In this document: positions 1 through 8,011 of the stretch, one piece after another
How the letters are laid out: every line of letters begins with the position of its first letter
How positions within the stretch are numbered: the stretch's first letter is position 1
Source: Spirochaetia bacterium
GTDB taxonomy: Bacteria; Spirochaetota; Spirochaetia; Treponematales; Treponemataceae
Assembly (NCBI GenBank): GCA_022768865.1
Contig: JALELH010000003.1
Span: 1 to 32,021, forward strand
Length of the DNA stretch: 32,021 nt
Reading direction: 5' to 3'
Translations under genes and position numbers: made by a program
The notes under the pieces: generated by a model
Databases searched by the model: none
What the model saw: only the letters and a program-made list of their open reading frames with translations
What the model was told of the DNA's origin: nothing

Positions 1-80
1 TCTGAAAGAACTGGATTGTAAGACTCGTAGATTTTTTTTATTTCGTCTTTGTGCGGAATTGAAAAAGTAATTTTGCTCAT
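1..80 (-). CDS. Partial CDS, 5' end of an unidentified protein
   Basis: An ATG at 80 on the minus strand opens a frame that runs off the left edge, giving 26 residues starting MSKITFSIPHKDEIKK. The composition looks like coding sequence, but I do not recognise the family. There is no Shine-Dalgarno. A TTGCTT-17-TAAATT promoter-like pair ends 6 bp before the ATG, which supports this start over an upstream out-of-frame ATG at 95. The gene lies downstream of flaA in the same orientation but is separated from it by flaA's terminator, so it is probably transcribed separately. Confidence 0.45.
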   Translation of the reverse strand, partial: MSKITFSIPHKDEIKKIYESYNPVLS

Positions 81-86
81 TGCTAA

Positions 87-115
87 AATTTAACATTGAA
101 AATAAAAAAAAGCAA
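87..115 (-). promoter_or_regulatory. Promoter-like pair directly before the partial gene
   Basis: On the minus strand, TTGCTT (115-110), a 17-bp spacer and TAAATT (92-87) lie 6 bp before the ATG at 80. The expected transcription start falls on or next to the start codon, so the mRNA would be leaderless. The region is very T-rich, which raises the chance of a coincidental match. Confidence 0.35.
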
Positions 116-159
116 ATTAAGAAATATTGAGCAAAAAAAACAGAAAAAGTAAAAAAAAG

Positions 160-193
160 CATAAAAAAACCGCCCGAAAAACTCGGACGGTTT
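160..193 (-). terminator. Rho-independent terminator of flaA
   Basis: On the minus strand an 11-bp stem (183-193 paired with 167-177, arms AAACCGTCCGA and TCGGGCGGTTT, one G-U pair) with a 5-nt loop is followed by seven T residues. It begins 26 bp after the flaA stop codon and separates flaA from the next gene. Confidence 0.85.
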
Positions 194-218
194 CCAGAAG
201 TTTCCTTATTTAGAAAAC

Positions 219-1289
219 TTATTTAGCATCTGCTGCCTGACCACCATTAGAAGTAGAATTTTCATCAAGTGAAGATGAGAATGAAGCTTCTGTTGCCATC
301 TTAGACTTTTCAAGGTAGCGGTTAACCTGCTTGTTACCAAAGCGGCTCATTTCACCATTCTGGCGATCCTTTTCTTTCTTTGTGATGATTCCCCAAAGGT
401 CTTCATCATCAATATCACGGTCAGATGTAAGAACAGCAAGGTCGTAAATAATCTTAATGTCCTTGAAGTAACCGATGTAGTCTGAACCAATGTGGTTAGC
501 ATCGCGGCTTACCTGGAATCCTGTGAACTTAGCATAAGGAATTCCACGTGGGTAAATTGGGTAAACTCTGATTTCACGTGTGCGAACATCAGAAATATAA
601 TCAGGGTTATTCCAAACAAGTGTCTTCCATCCGTCAAACTTAAGGTCACCCATAAGGTAGCGGCGTTCTACACCGTCTGCATCCTTAATAAGAACGTAGA
701 GAGCGTGTGGGAAGTTCATACCCATTGTTGTACAAGAAATAGACTTGATTGTGCCAACGTTTCTTACAACACCATAGCCATCTTCAAAAAGGTATTTGCC
801 TTTCTGTTCGTCTGTTGGCTGCTGACGTGTTCCGTTTTCATCTGCATCTGAAAGTGGTTCATAAGCAGGGATTTCGAAAGCTGGAACAATCTTTGCATTT
901 GCATTGCTTGCCCATGTTGGGAACAATACACGAACGCCCATTACGTTCTTTCCAGCGAAAGGAACGTCTGCTGATTCTTTTACAGGAGCTGCTACTACCT
1001 GTGAAAGAGCTACAGATACTGCGTTCTGAGCAGAAGAATTAAGAACAACTTCCCACTGTGGAAGAGCCAAAGATGTTTTCATCAGGTTCTTCTGGTCACC
1101 TGTGAAAGTTGAACCTGCTGCAACAGAATAATCCATTACAGTTCTGCTGTTCTGCTGTGGATTTCCGTTTTCATCAGCACATGTGTCTGCATCGAGCAAA
1201 GTAAAGTCGATAAGAACGCTTTCCTTAGCTGTAGCAAGAGAACCTGCTAAAAGCATTGCAGCAACAGTTAAAAACAAAGTCTTCTTCAT
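219..1289 (-). CDS. flaA: Flagellar filament outer layer (sheath) protein FlaA
   Basis: A 356-residue precursor. FlaA is the secreted sheath protein that coats the FlaB core of the periplasmic flagellum in spirochaetes. The first 21 residues (MKKTLFLTVAAMLLAGSLATA) form a classic Sec signal peptide, apparently cut after ATA. The mature start (KESVLIDFTLLDAD) and the core (GKNVMGVRVLFPTW near residue 113, and an aromatic-rich stretch ending KFTGFQVSRDANHIGSDY) match treponemal FlaA proteins, as does the length. The C-terminal 40 residues are polar and low in complexity. AAAGGAGC lies 8 bp before the ATG, and a sigma70-type promoter sits about 50 bp upstream. The gene is monocistronic, with a terminator at 160-193. 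Treponemes can carry several FlaA paralogues, and I cannot say which one this is. Confidence 0.9.
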   Translation of the reverse strand: MKKTLFLTVAAMLLAGSLATAKESVLIDFTLLDADTCADENGNPQQNSRTVMDYSVAAGSTFTGDQKNLMKTSLALPQWEVVLNSSAQNAVSVALSQVVAAPVKESADVPFAGKNVMGVRVLFPTWASNANAKIVPAFEIPAYEPLSDADENGTRQQPTDEQKGKYLFEDGYGVVRNVGTIKSISCTTMGMNFPHALYVLIKDADGVERRYLMGDLKFDGWKTLVWNNPDYISDVRTREIRVYPIYPRGIPYAKFTGFQVSRDANHIGSDYIGYFKDIKIIYDLAVLTSDRDIDDEDLWGIITKKEKDRQNGEMSRFGNKQVNRYLEKSKMATEASFSSSLDENSTSNGGQAADAK

Positions 1290-1334
1290 ATTGAAGCTCC
1301 TTTTAATACATATTTGATGTAGCCTTGTTATTTA

Positions 1335-1363
1335 AGTATCTATTAAGAACCCGATTTTGTCAA
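1335..1363 (-). promoter_or_regulatory. flaA promoter, sigma70-like
   Basis: On the minus strand TTGACA (1363-1358), a 17-bp spacer and GATACT (1340-1335) give a good housekeeping-type promoter. The predicted start near 1328 leaves a 39-nt leader that carries the AAAGGAGC ribosome site. I see no sigma28-type pattern here. Confidence 0.65.
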
Positions 1364-1369
1364 CTTATT

Positions 1370-1393
1370 TTAGTTTTTTTTCAAAAAAACTAA
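1370..1393. terminator. A/T-only hairpin between the GerMN-like gene and flaA
   Basis: A perfect 11-bp inverted repeat (TTAGTTTTTTT / AAAAAAACTAA, 2-nt loop) lies 17 bp after the GerMN-like stop codon. It has almost no GC pairs and no separate U tract, so it is at best a weak terminator for the minus-strand operon. Confidence 0.3.
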
Positions 1394-1409
1394 TTTTCAT
1401 TGACTAAAA

Positions 1410-1868
1410 CTACTCTCCAGACACCTCCACTCCATCAATAAATATGCAAATTTTATTAAAATATGTGAAATTCTTCACAATATTTTTACGGATTAAACTT
1501 ACGCCCTGGCGTATATCTGTAACTTCATTGTCGGTTTTCAGTGCTTCTGCTGAAAGCCCTACGTAAAGAGTCTTTTTCCTTGAAAAACAGAATTCAAGTT
1601 TTGTTTCCTTAGAAAAAATGCTCTTGTATCTGTTTGTAAAAGGTCCAAGCAAAAGGTCTTCTACAAAGGCAGTTACAGCCTGATTTTTATTCATTCTTGG
1701 AAAATATCTTACTTCTGAACAGATTTTATCGGAATCATAGGAATTATAAAGGCACACACGACGCACCTTCGGCGAATGGACAATAAATGCAGCCAGAGAA
1801 ATTACAAATGAGCCAATTATTATTCCAAGAAAAATCTGGAAAACTTTTTTATTCTTTTCAGTCTTCAT
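1410..1868 (-). CDS. Membrane-anchored GerMN-like protein
   Basis: A 152-residue protein. Residues about 8-33 form one hydrophobic helix (VFQIFLGIIIGSFVISLAAF) after a Lys-rich N terminus, so the rest should be periplasmic. The exported part resembles the GerMN fold: an N-terminal strand, an RYFPR-like segment, AVTAFVEDLLLGPFTNRYKSIF (compare the family's 'ALLxGP' turn), a GLSAEAL strand and a final IDGVEV strand. GerMN domains occur in spore germination proteins and in envelope proteins linked to peptidoglycan amidases, which fits the position one base after an amidase gene. I chose the ATG at 1868. An in-frame upstream ATG at 1901 would overlap the amidase by 32 bp and add residues with no support. 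The assignment rests on pattern and context, not on strong identity. Confidence 0.6.
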   Translation of the reverse strand: MKTEKNKKVFQIFLGIIIGSFVISLAAFIVHSPKVRRVCLYNSYDSDKICSEVRYFPRMNKNQAVTAFVEDLLLGPFTNRYKSIFSKETKLEFCFSRKKTLYVGLSAEALKTDNEVTDIRQGVSLIRKNIVKNFTYFNKICIFIDGVEVSGE

Positions 1869-1869
1869 T

Positions 1870-2904
1870 TTACTTGCCCGTAAACCCTCTTGAACGCTCA
1901 AAATGAGTTACAAAAGCCTGCAAACCATTATATATTCCAAAAGATAACTTCTGCAAGTACTTGTCATCGTTCAAAAGAACGGCTTCTTTTTTATTCGTTA
2001 CAAATCCAAGCTCAATCAATACACTCGGCATATTGGAATTCTTGCAGACATACCATTCTTCTGCCTTTATTCCGCGTGAATTTGTCTGGCCGCCAACCTG
2101 TGCCGTAATTCCGTCTAAAATAAATTTGGCAATTAAAATGGATTCCGTTGTGTATTCTTCTTCCATCATGCTGTTTAAAATTGGCAGCAGAGTTTTTTCT
2201 TCCCCTGCACTTTTTGCATTCAGCACCTGGCGCCTGTATCCCGGAGAAAGATACCAGACTTCATAGCCGGAAGCAGATTCATTAAAGTTTGAATTTACGT
2301 GAACAGAAATAAAAAGAATTGCTTCATTGTCTTTAAGCCTGACGCCATTGGCAATTTCAGTTCTCTGATTAAGTGAAAGATAAACATCCTTGCTGCGCGT
2401 CATTAAAATCTGCTTGTCAGGATAGGCTTTTTTAAGATAATCGCGGAGCTTCAGTCCAACGCTAAGGTTTATGTTTTTTTCTACCAGCGTAACGTTTTTT
2501 CCGTTGATTTTCTGTGTTTTGCTTGTGCCGGGATCCTTACCGCCGTGGCCAGGGTCAATTAAAATTGCTCCAATCCTGTATGGATTTTCATCACTTTCTG
2601 TTTTAAAGAAATTCTCTGCCCTGTTCAAAAAAGAAGCATTGGAAACAAGTTTGTCATTTTCTAAAACAGGAGCATCTTCATTTAAAACAATCTTATAATC
2701 CTGAAGAACAAAGTCGTCCCCTGCATGGAAAGAAATTCTGTGGCCGTTTTTTTCTATCAGTCCGCTTGCAGTAAGGGGATCCCAGTAAAACGTCATGCCT
2801 GATTTTTGTGCACCGGCAAGGAAATCTACTGTTTTTGCATTTTCTGCCCAAATCTGAGGAATAATTAGCAATGCGGAAAAAATGGCTGCAAAAAGTTTTT
2901 TCAT
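1870..2904 (-). CDS. N-acetylmuramoyl-L-alanine amidase (Amidase_3)
   Basis: 344 residues. It should hydrolyse the bond between N-acetylmuramic acid and L-alanine in peptidoglycan, in the periplasm. A signal peptide is clear (MKKLFAAIFSALLIIPQIWA). Residues 21-105 form an AMIN-like or unclassified N-terminal region. The Amidase_3 domain starts at IGAILIDPGHGGKDPGTS with the first zinc His, followed by the Glu of VEKNINLSVGLKLRDYL, the second zinc His in FISVHVNSN, and the catalytic Glu in VLIELGFVTN near the C terminus. All key residues are present, so it should be active. It starts 3 bp after the stop of the ATP-grasp gene and is followed one base later by the GerMN-like gene, so the three are probably co-transcribed and translationally coupled. 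The ribosome site is weak (GGAATAAAAG before ATG). Confidence 0.9.
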   Translation of the reverse strand: MKKLFAAIFSALLIIPQIWAENAKTVDFLAGAQKSGMTFYWDPLTASGLIEKNGHRISFHAGDDFVLQDYKIVLNEDAPVLENDKLVSNASFLNRAENFFKTESDENPYRIGAILIDPGHGGKDPGTSKTQKINGKNVTLVEKNINLSVGLKLRDYLKKAYPDKQILMTRSKDVYLSLNQRTEIANGVRLKDNEAILFISVHVNSNFNESASGYEVWYLSPGYRRQVLNAKSAGEEKTLLPILNSMMEEEYTTESILIAKFILDGITAQVGGQTNSRGIKAEEWYVCKNSNMPSVLIELGFVTNKKEAVLLNDDKYLQKLSFGIYNGLQAFVTHFERSRGFTGK

Positions 2905-2907
2905 CTT

Positions 2908-4461
2908 TTATTCCAGACTGTCGGCATAATACAATATGCCCTGAATTCCACCGCGGATAAGCACTTTCCAGAATTTTTCAGCATCAAATTCCTTATGAAC
3001 AGGACAAATCCTGTCAAAAAGAGCAACTGTTTTTTCTATGCTTCTGTAATTCCAGTCCCTGCACATCCTTTCTTTTAATGCTTCCGGAAGAGCTTCTGCA
3101 ATACTTGCATTTTCCTTTATTACCGGTGATTTTTTTACTTCTTCATTCAACCTGTAAATTTCAAAATCAATCAAACCGAAAGCACCACAAGGGAATCCTT
3201 TTTCGTCAGGAAGTTCAACGCCTGCAAGGAAGTCATCCGTTGCTTTGTTGTTCGGTTCAAGACGCAGGACAATTTCTGCAACGGCTGATTCTGCACCATG
3301 AAGTGCAAGCTCCCGGTCTTCCGAAACAGAAATTACATTGCCGCATTTTTCTACATTATTGCGCGGAAAATCAACAGTATCTCCAGCTTTTACACGGAAA
3401 AACAAATCCCTTACAAAAGGACTTGCTATGGCATTTTCCTGGCCGTAGATTGCCTTGATTTTTCCAGGAATGGAAATAAATGCACGTTCGTGACTGTGCC
3501 TTATGGACGTAACTTCAGGAAGAATAGAAATTTCCGGAATCTTTCCTAAAGCTATTTTCAATGCTTCTTTTGTAAGATTCAAGTCAGAAGAATAAGGGAA
3601 GGTCCAGCCGGACATATAACCGCCTGATAAACGGGCTGCAATTTCGCCAATCATAGGGCCTTTGCCCAGGATATATTTTATGTCGCCTTTTGCAACACCA
3701 GTTGTAAGCCCAAGTGCCTTAATTCCTTTTTTAAAACAGTCTACAATTTCAGCCTTTATTCCATCAGGAATTCTAGACGGCATGGAATGGCCCACTTCAA
3801 CAAAATATGGTGAATAATAAATATGGCGGTCTGCAAAACCTGTAATTATAACTTTTCCTCTAAAAACCAGGGCATCAATGGAAAATTCTAGTCCATCCAT
3901 GTAGTCTTCTACAATGGCTTTTCCTGTCCTTGAATATTTTATTGCCTCTCTTAATGCAGGCAGGAATTCTTCTTCATTGCGCACTAAACGGCAGCCGCGG
4001 GCACCCATATTGTCTACAGGCTTTACTACCTTGGGGAATTTTATGTCAGCTTTACCCTGTTCAACTTTAGCAAGATAATCTTTATCTGCTTCAAAAAAAT
4101 CCGGGGAAGGAACATTGTGTTCCTTAAAGCACTGCCTCATGAGCACTTTATTGCTTGCGTTTAAGGCTGCCTCATAAGTATGGCACGGAAGTCCGCATTT
4201 TTCAGCCGCATAGGAAACACTGGCACTAAAATCAGTGCCTGCAGTAAAAATACCAGCAAGATTTTTACCCATGCCCATGGCAAGGTCTGCAATGGCTTCC
4301 TTGTCCTTTAAGTCAATCTGCATGAAACAGTCTGCAAAAGGAACGCAGACAGCATTGGGGTTAGCGTCAATTACAAGAGCCTTATACCCAAGTTCTTTTG
4401 CTGCTTCTATAGACGGACGTTGCATTAAACCTGCGCCCAGAATCAAAACATATTCTTCCAT
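2908..4461 (-). CDS. ATP-grasp enzyme (carboxylate-amine ligase-like)
   Basis: 517 residues. ATP-grasp enzymes activate a carboxylate with ATP and join it to an amine or other nucleophile. Residues 5-60 form a Rossmann-like pre-ATP-grasp domain (LILGAGLMQRPSIEAAKELG, then VIDANPNA). The ATP-binding core follows: FPKVVKPVDNMGARG (phosphate loop), AIVEDYMDGLEFSIDALV (adenine hinge and metal-side strand), and IGEIAARLSGGYMS, the conserved metal-binding segment. After about residue 370 there are 150 residues that I cannot assign. The carbamoyl-phosphate-synthase-like core is intact, but the substrate cannot be read from the sequence. It sits between a sugar-nucleotide/methyltransferase fusion and an amidase, so an envelope or glycan substrate is an inference. 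The gap to the preceding gene is 50 bp. Confidence 0.75.
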   Translation of the reverse strand: MEEYVLILGAGLMQRPSIEAAKELGYKALVIDANPNAVCVPFADCFMQIDLKDKEAIADLAMGMGKNLAGIFTAGTDFSASVSYAAEKCGLPCHTYEAALNASNKVLMRQCFKEHNVPSPDFFEADKDYLAKVEQGKADIKFPKVVKPVDNMGARGCRLVRNEEEFLPALREAIKYSRTGKAIVEDYMDGLEFSIDALVFRGKVIITGFADRHIYYSPYFVEVGHSMPSRIPDGIKAEIVDCFKKGIKALGLTTGVAKGDIKYILGKGPMIGEIAARLSGGYMSGWTFPYSSDLNLTKEALKIALGKIPEISILPEVTSIRHSHERAFISIPGKIKAIYGQENAIASPFVRDLFFRVKAGDTVDFPRNNVEKCGNVISVSEDRELALHGAESAVAEIVLRLEPNNKATDDFLAGVELPDEKGFPCGAFGLIDFEIYRLNEEVKKSPVIKENASIAEALPEALKERMCRDWNYRSIEKTVALFDRICPVHKEFDAEKFWKVLIRGGIQGILYYADSLE

Positions 4462-4511
4462 TTGCTATATTCTCGGCAAAAAAAACTTTTAGTTTAACAC
4501 TGTCTTGCCCT

Positions 4512-7055
4512 TTACTTTTTGCGGCAGTAAATCTCAAAAGTGTCTCCAAGTTTCCTGAACCTGCAGTAAGAAGCAAGAAATTTAAATTTAAAAGAACCTG
4601 GCTTTATGTCTTTTTCCTTAACATAAGGGAAACGTTCAGGATGGATTCCCGTTGAATTTATCTTTAAAACTTCAAAACCATATTTTGCAAGGATGGTCTT
4701 TACCCTGTTTAATTCCCAGATGGAAAAATGATCAGAGGGACTTTGCTCAAAGAAAGTTTTTCTATTGTATCTGGCACTTACACCGGAACCAGAAGGCGTG
4801 CTGAATGCAAATATTCCGCCGGTTTTAACAAGTTCTGAAACCTTTTTAAGCACGGCATCAAGATTCTGAAAATGTTCTATTACATACCACATGGTTAAGG
4901 CATCAAACTTTTCTACGCCGAATTCACTTTCAAAGTTTCCTTCGGGGAACGGAGCACAGACAGCAGGAAAGTTCAGTTTCTTCTGAACATAATCAACGGC
5001 ATCAGGACTTATGTCTGCACCAAAAACCTGCCAGCCGCAGTCGTTGGCAGCAGAAAGGAAAGGTCCCATGGCACAGCCGATGTCTATTACGGAAGGAGTA
5101 ATTGTATTTCTAAAGCGGTGCCCGTGCCTGAACAAATAGTCAATGTTTCCCATACGGCGCACGCACTGGGATTTTATGGATTCAAAATCATCTAAATAGG
5201 TTTTGCCATATTGCTTTTCGTAGTCTTCAAAAAAGTAAGCATGGTTATATTCTGTCTGTTTTTCTTTAACGGTCCAGCCAATGTAAATCATGCCGCACTG
5301 ACTGCACCTTCTGAATGTGCGTTCCGGTATTCTTGCAACAACTTTATTTTTTGAAACATCTGCTTTCTGGCACACAGGACACATAAAGTGGTTTCCGCAG
5401 GAAAGTCGTTTTGTAAAGTCCGCAAGGTTTGTATTTTTCTGGTTTTCTGCCTGTTCTTCCATATAAAGGCCTTCCTTGTCTTCCAGTAGCTGGCGGATTT
5501 TATTTTCCGTAATCAAAGACGGAGCAAGGCATTTGAATCCATAGTTTTCAGAAAGTTCAATATGCAAAGGTGTTGTGCCAAGAAGGATTACGGCGCAGTT
5601 TGCAGAAGCGGCTTCAAAGGCAGTAAATCCATAATGAGTTACTACAAGGTCATAGTTAAAAAGCTTTTCCTTAAGGTTTTCTACAGGCAGAGAAACGTTT
5701 ACAAGGCTTTTTAAATTATCAGGAATACGCTTTTCAAGCTTATCGGCTTCTTCCTGATTTGAAACAACAGCCGTTACCTTAAGGTTATTGCGGCAAAGGG
5801 CAAGAACAGCGTTCTGTGTTAAACCTGCAGGGTCTTCCCCTCCTAAAACAACAATGGCATTTTTTATTGCAGAATTCTTTAACTGGACGTTGCGTTTATT
5901 TTCCGGCCGCGGAATTAAATATGGTGCAGCTATATTTACTACCCTGCCAGGAGTTGCAGATGGAATAATGTCCAGGACATAGTCAGCATAATCAAGGTTT
6001 GTATTGCCTTCATCCATGGCAATTACAGTTGTTTTTGCAGAAAGCTGTTTTGCAAAAGATTCATCTGTCCTGAATAAATCAGTTATTACGGCAGAATAGT
6101 AAGCAAGATTTTCAAGGCTATTTATAATGTGATATTTTCTTAAGCCTTTATCATCAGCCTCTTTTAATAAATCATTAAGCTGAACTAAATCTGCATCTTT
6201 TGGAATATAAATGTCCCACTTGTTTTCTAAGGCAAGGGAAAGGCATCTTCTTAAATGACCTGTGCCCTGGCCTTTTTTGCATGAAGGAATCAAAAGCACA
6301 GGATTTTTTACAGCAGGAATTTCAAGAGCCTTTAGTATTTCTTCCGTTGTATAAGGTTCTGAAACTTTTCCGGTTCCGGAAATTTCTTCTACAATTTCCA
6401 TTGCCCTGTGATAGTCTTCTTTTGTGTCTATTGTTGTCCTGTATTCAGGATGAAAATATTTTGCAGGTGCCTTTATAAAGTCGCACTTATATTTATCAGT
6501 GTGATTATACAGTGCAGGACCCACATGTTCATGATCGTAAGGGTCCTGTGTTTCTTCTGCAGCCTTAAGCAAAGAATGTGCATTAAACATTTCTACGCCG
6601 GAGCCATGTGGAAGCCCTGAATAAGTAAGATAATCTGAAGGATCTGTTTTTTCACGTTCAAAATATTCTGCAACCATTTCCTGTGCAGCTTCGTAAAATA
6701 AAAAAGGATTATCTGCCGTTGCACGGACAACAACATCTGCCTTAGAAAGCGTTATTACATTGCAGAACCTGTCTAAAACATCCTCTAAAGAGCCTGCATA
6801 AAAATCCCATCCGCATTTTTTAGCAACAGGCTCCAGGGCATATTGGCTTTCATGATCAACGGCAAGATAATATTTACTTGCCTTTATCTTTTTCATGGAA
6901 GTTAAAGTCCATTCAAGGACAGTTTTTCCGCCAAGGTTTAAAAGCGCCTTGCCGGGAAGCCTTGTAGAAGACATTCTGCACTGAACTATTACAACAAGGC
7001 GTTTCTTGCCGCCTGCTATCTGTTTTATTTTTGCTGTAATATTTTTTAAATTCAT
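4512..7055 (-). CDS. Three-domain fusion: SpsF-like nucleotidyltransferase, PseG-like domain, methyltransferase
   Basis: 847 residues with three enzymatic units. Residues about 18-240 are SpsF/NeuA-like cytidylyltransferase: VQCRMSSTRLPGKALLNLGG (nucleotide loop), GSLEDVLDRF, RATADNPF and a closing TTIDTKEDY. Residues about 252-560 resemble PseG/SpsG (GT-B type UDP-sugar hydrolase): GQGTGHLRRCLSLA, VVLGGEDPAGLTQNAV, THYGFTAFEAASANC and GTTPLHIELSENYGF. Residues about 580-847 are a class I SAM methyltransferase. It opens with two Cys pairs (CPVCQ...CSQCG, a likely zinc ribbon), then VIDIGCAMGPFLSAAND (SAM motif I), FGADISPDAVDYVQ and ALTMWYVIEHFQNL. The set suggests activation and modification of a nonulosonic-acid-like or other acidic sugar. 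The start codon overlaps the upstream stop by four bases (ATGA), indicating coupling. Substrate and product are unknown. Confidence 0.8.
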   Translation of the reverse strand: MNLKNITAKIKQIAGGKKRLVVIVQCRMSSTRLPGKALLNLGGKTVLEWTLTSMKKIKASKYYLAVDHESQYALEPVAKKCGWDFYAGSLEDVLDRFCNVITLSKADVVVRATADNPFLFYEAAQEMVAEYFEREKTDPSDYLTYSGLPHGSGVEMFNAHSLLKAAEETQDPYDHEHVGPALYNHTDKYKCDFIKAPAKYFHPEYRTTIDTKEDYHRAMEIVEEISGTGKVSEPYTTEEILKALEIPAVKNPVLLIPSCKKGQGTGHLRRCLSLALENKWDIYIPKDADLVQLNDLLKEADDKGLRKYHIINSLENLAYYSAVITDLFRTDESFAKQLSAKTTVIAMDEGNTNLDYADYVLDIIPSATPGRVVNIAAPYLIPRPENKRNVQLKNSAIKNAIVVLGGEDPAGLTQNAVLALCRNNLKVTAVVSNQEEADKLEKRIPDNLKSLVNVSLPVENLKEKLFNYDLVVTHYGFTAFEAASANCAVILLGTTPLHIELSENYGFKCLAPSLITENKIRQLLEDKEGLYMEEQAENQKNTNLADFTKRLSCGNHFMCPVCQKADVSKNKVVARIPERTFRRCSQCGMIYIGWTVKEKQTEYNHAYFFEDYEKQYGKTYLDDFESIKSQCVRRMGNIDYLFRHGHRFRNTITPSVIDIGCAMGPFLSAANDCGWQVFGADISPDAVDYVQKKLNFPAVCAPFPEGNFESEFGVEKFDALTMWYVIEHFQNLDAVLKKVSELVKTGGIFAFSTPSGSGVSARYNRKTFFEQSPSDHFSIWELNRVKTILAKYGFEVLKINSTGIHPERFPYVKEKDIKPGSFKFKFLASYCRFRKLGDTFEIYCRKK

Positions 7056-8011
7056 GCTTTACCCCAATTTTCAATTAAAGAAACTGCATCTGTTTTAAAG
7101 CGATACTGGTTTTCCTGCGTCCAGCGCATTCCGTCTTTAAATCGGGTCCAGGATTCTACAAAGCTGCAGGAATTCCCCATTTTAAACCTTAGGAATGCTG
7201 TTTTAGAAATCTTTGCATGGTCAGAAATAAAAACAGGAAGAATGTTCTTTAAGTAAAACCTTAAATAGGAAAGTTCAACGGTTCTGTCTTCTTCCGGAAT
7301 GGATTCTGAATAGGAAAGTTCAAAAATATTTGAAACAGAAGTTTTTTCTCCCCAAAGCCATGAACGCATAAATAAATCTACTTTCTGCCAGTATTCCGAA
7401 GTAATGGTATAGTCAAAGCCACCTAAAAGACAGAAAGTTTCCCTTTTGTAAAGTCCAGCATAATCATAGGAATATAGCGTAGGAAGATTATCTGCCATGG
7501 AAGTTTCTTCTTCTATGCGGAATTTTCCTTTTTCTACATCAGGACAAAACACAACTGCAATTTTATGTCCTGTCTCTGAAACAAGACGCGGTGCAATGCA
7601 GAACTTATTTTTAGAAATAAGCTTTTCTGCAAGTGCAGAATTAAAGATAAAGTTTTCTCCGCACATTTCATCCTGAATTACAAATACGTATTCTGTTTTA
7701 GCACGTTCAAAGGCAATGTTAAGAAGTTCACCCTGAAGAACGTTTTCTAAAGCAACTATAAATTCAACGTTGGGAAACTGATGTGAAAGCTGTTCAACAG
7801 TGTGCTGTTCACTTTTCTGATTTACGGAAATAACTTTTGCAAAACCTTTTCTTAAAAGATTTTCTATGACAACCTGCCTGTATTGCCTGCCGTTTCTGCT
7901 TAAAACAACACATGTTACGGAAGGAATCAGAACTTTAAGGTTTTCTTCTGTTCCGCCAAAGGCAGTAAAAGGAACTTTATGTTCATTAAAAATTGAAGGT
8001 ATAGTATTCAT
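7052..8011 (-). CDS. Glycosyltransferase family 2-like protein
   Basis: 319 residues from the ATG at 8011. The first strand after a short lead (SVTCVVLSRNGRQYRQVVIE) is the usual GT-A opening, followed by FAKVISVNQKSEQ, a long helix and YVFVIQDEMCGENF. The last stands where the metal-binding DxD motif normally sits, here QDE, so catalytic competence is uncertain. GYKRE-type acceptor segments (YAGLYKRETFCLLGGFDYT) resemble the 'GGFDE' region of GT2 enzymes. An in-frame ATG at 8110 would overlap the upstream gene by 125 bp. I prefer 8011 because GCAGGGA lies about 8 bp before it and the overlap falls to 26 bp. It is coupled at its 3' end (ATGA) to the fusion gene. It could transfer the sugar made by its neighbours, but donor and acceptor are unknown. 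Confidence 0.65.
   Translation of the reverse strand: MNTIPSIFNEHKVPFTAFGGTEENLKVLIPSVTCVVLSRNGRQYRQVVIENLLRKGFAKVISVNQKSEQHTVEQLSHQFPNVEFIVALENVLQGELLNIAFERAKTEYVFVIQDEMCGENFIFNSALAEKLISKNKFCIAPRLVSETGHKIAVVFCPDVEKGKFRIEEETSMADNLPTLYSYDYAGLYKRETFCLLGGFDYTITSEYWQKVDLFMRSWLWGEKTSVSNIFELSYSESIPEEDRTVELSYLRFYLKNILPVFISDHAKISKTAFLRFKMGNSCSFVESWTRFKDGMRWTQENQYRFKTDAVSLIENWGKA

Noticed and set aside
749..1042. Plus-strand frames inside flaA and inside the 1870-9533 operon
   Set aside because: They overlap well-supported minus-strand genes, have no ribosome sites and give no recognisable protein.
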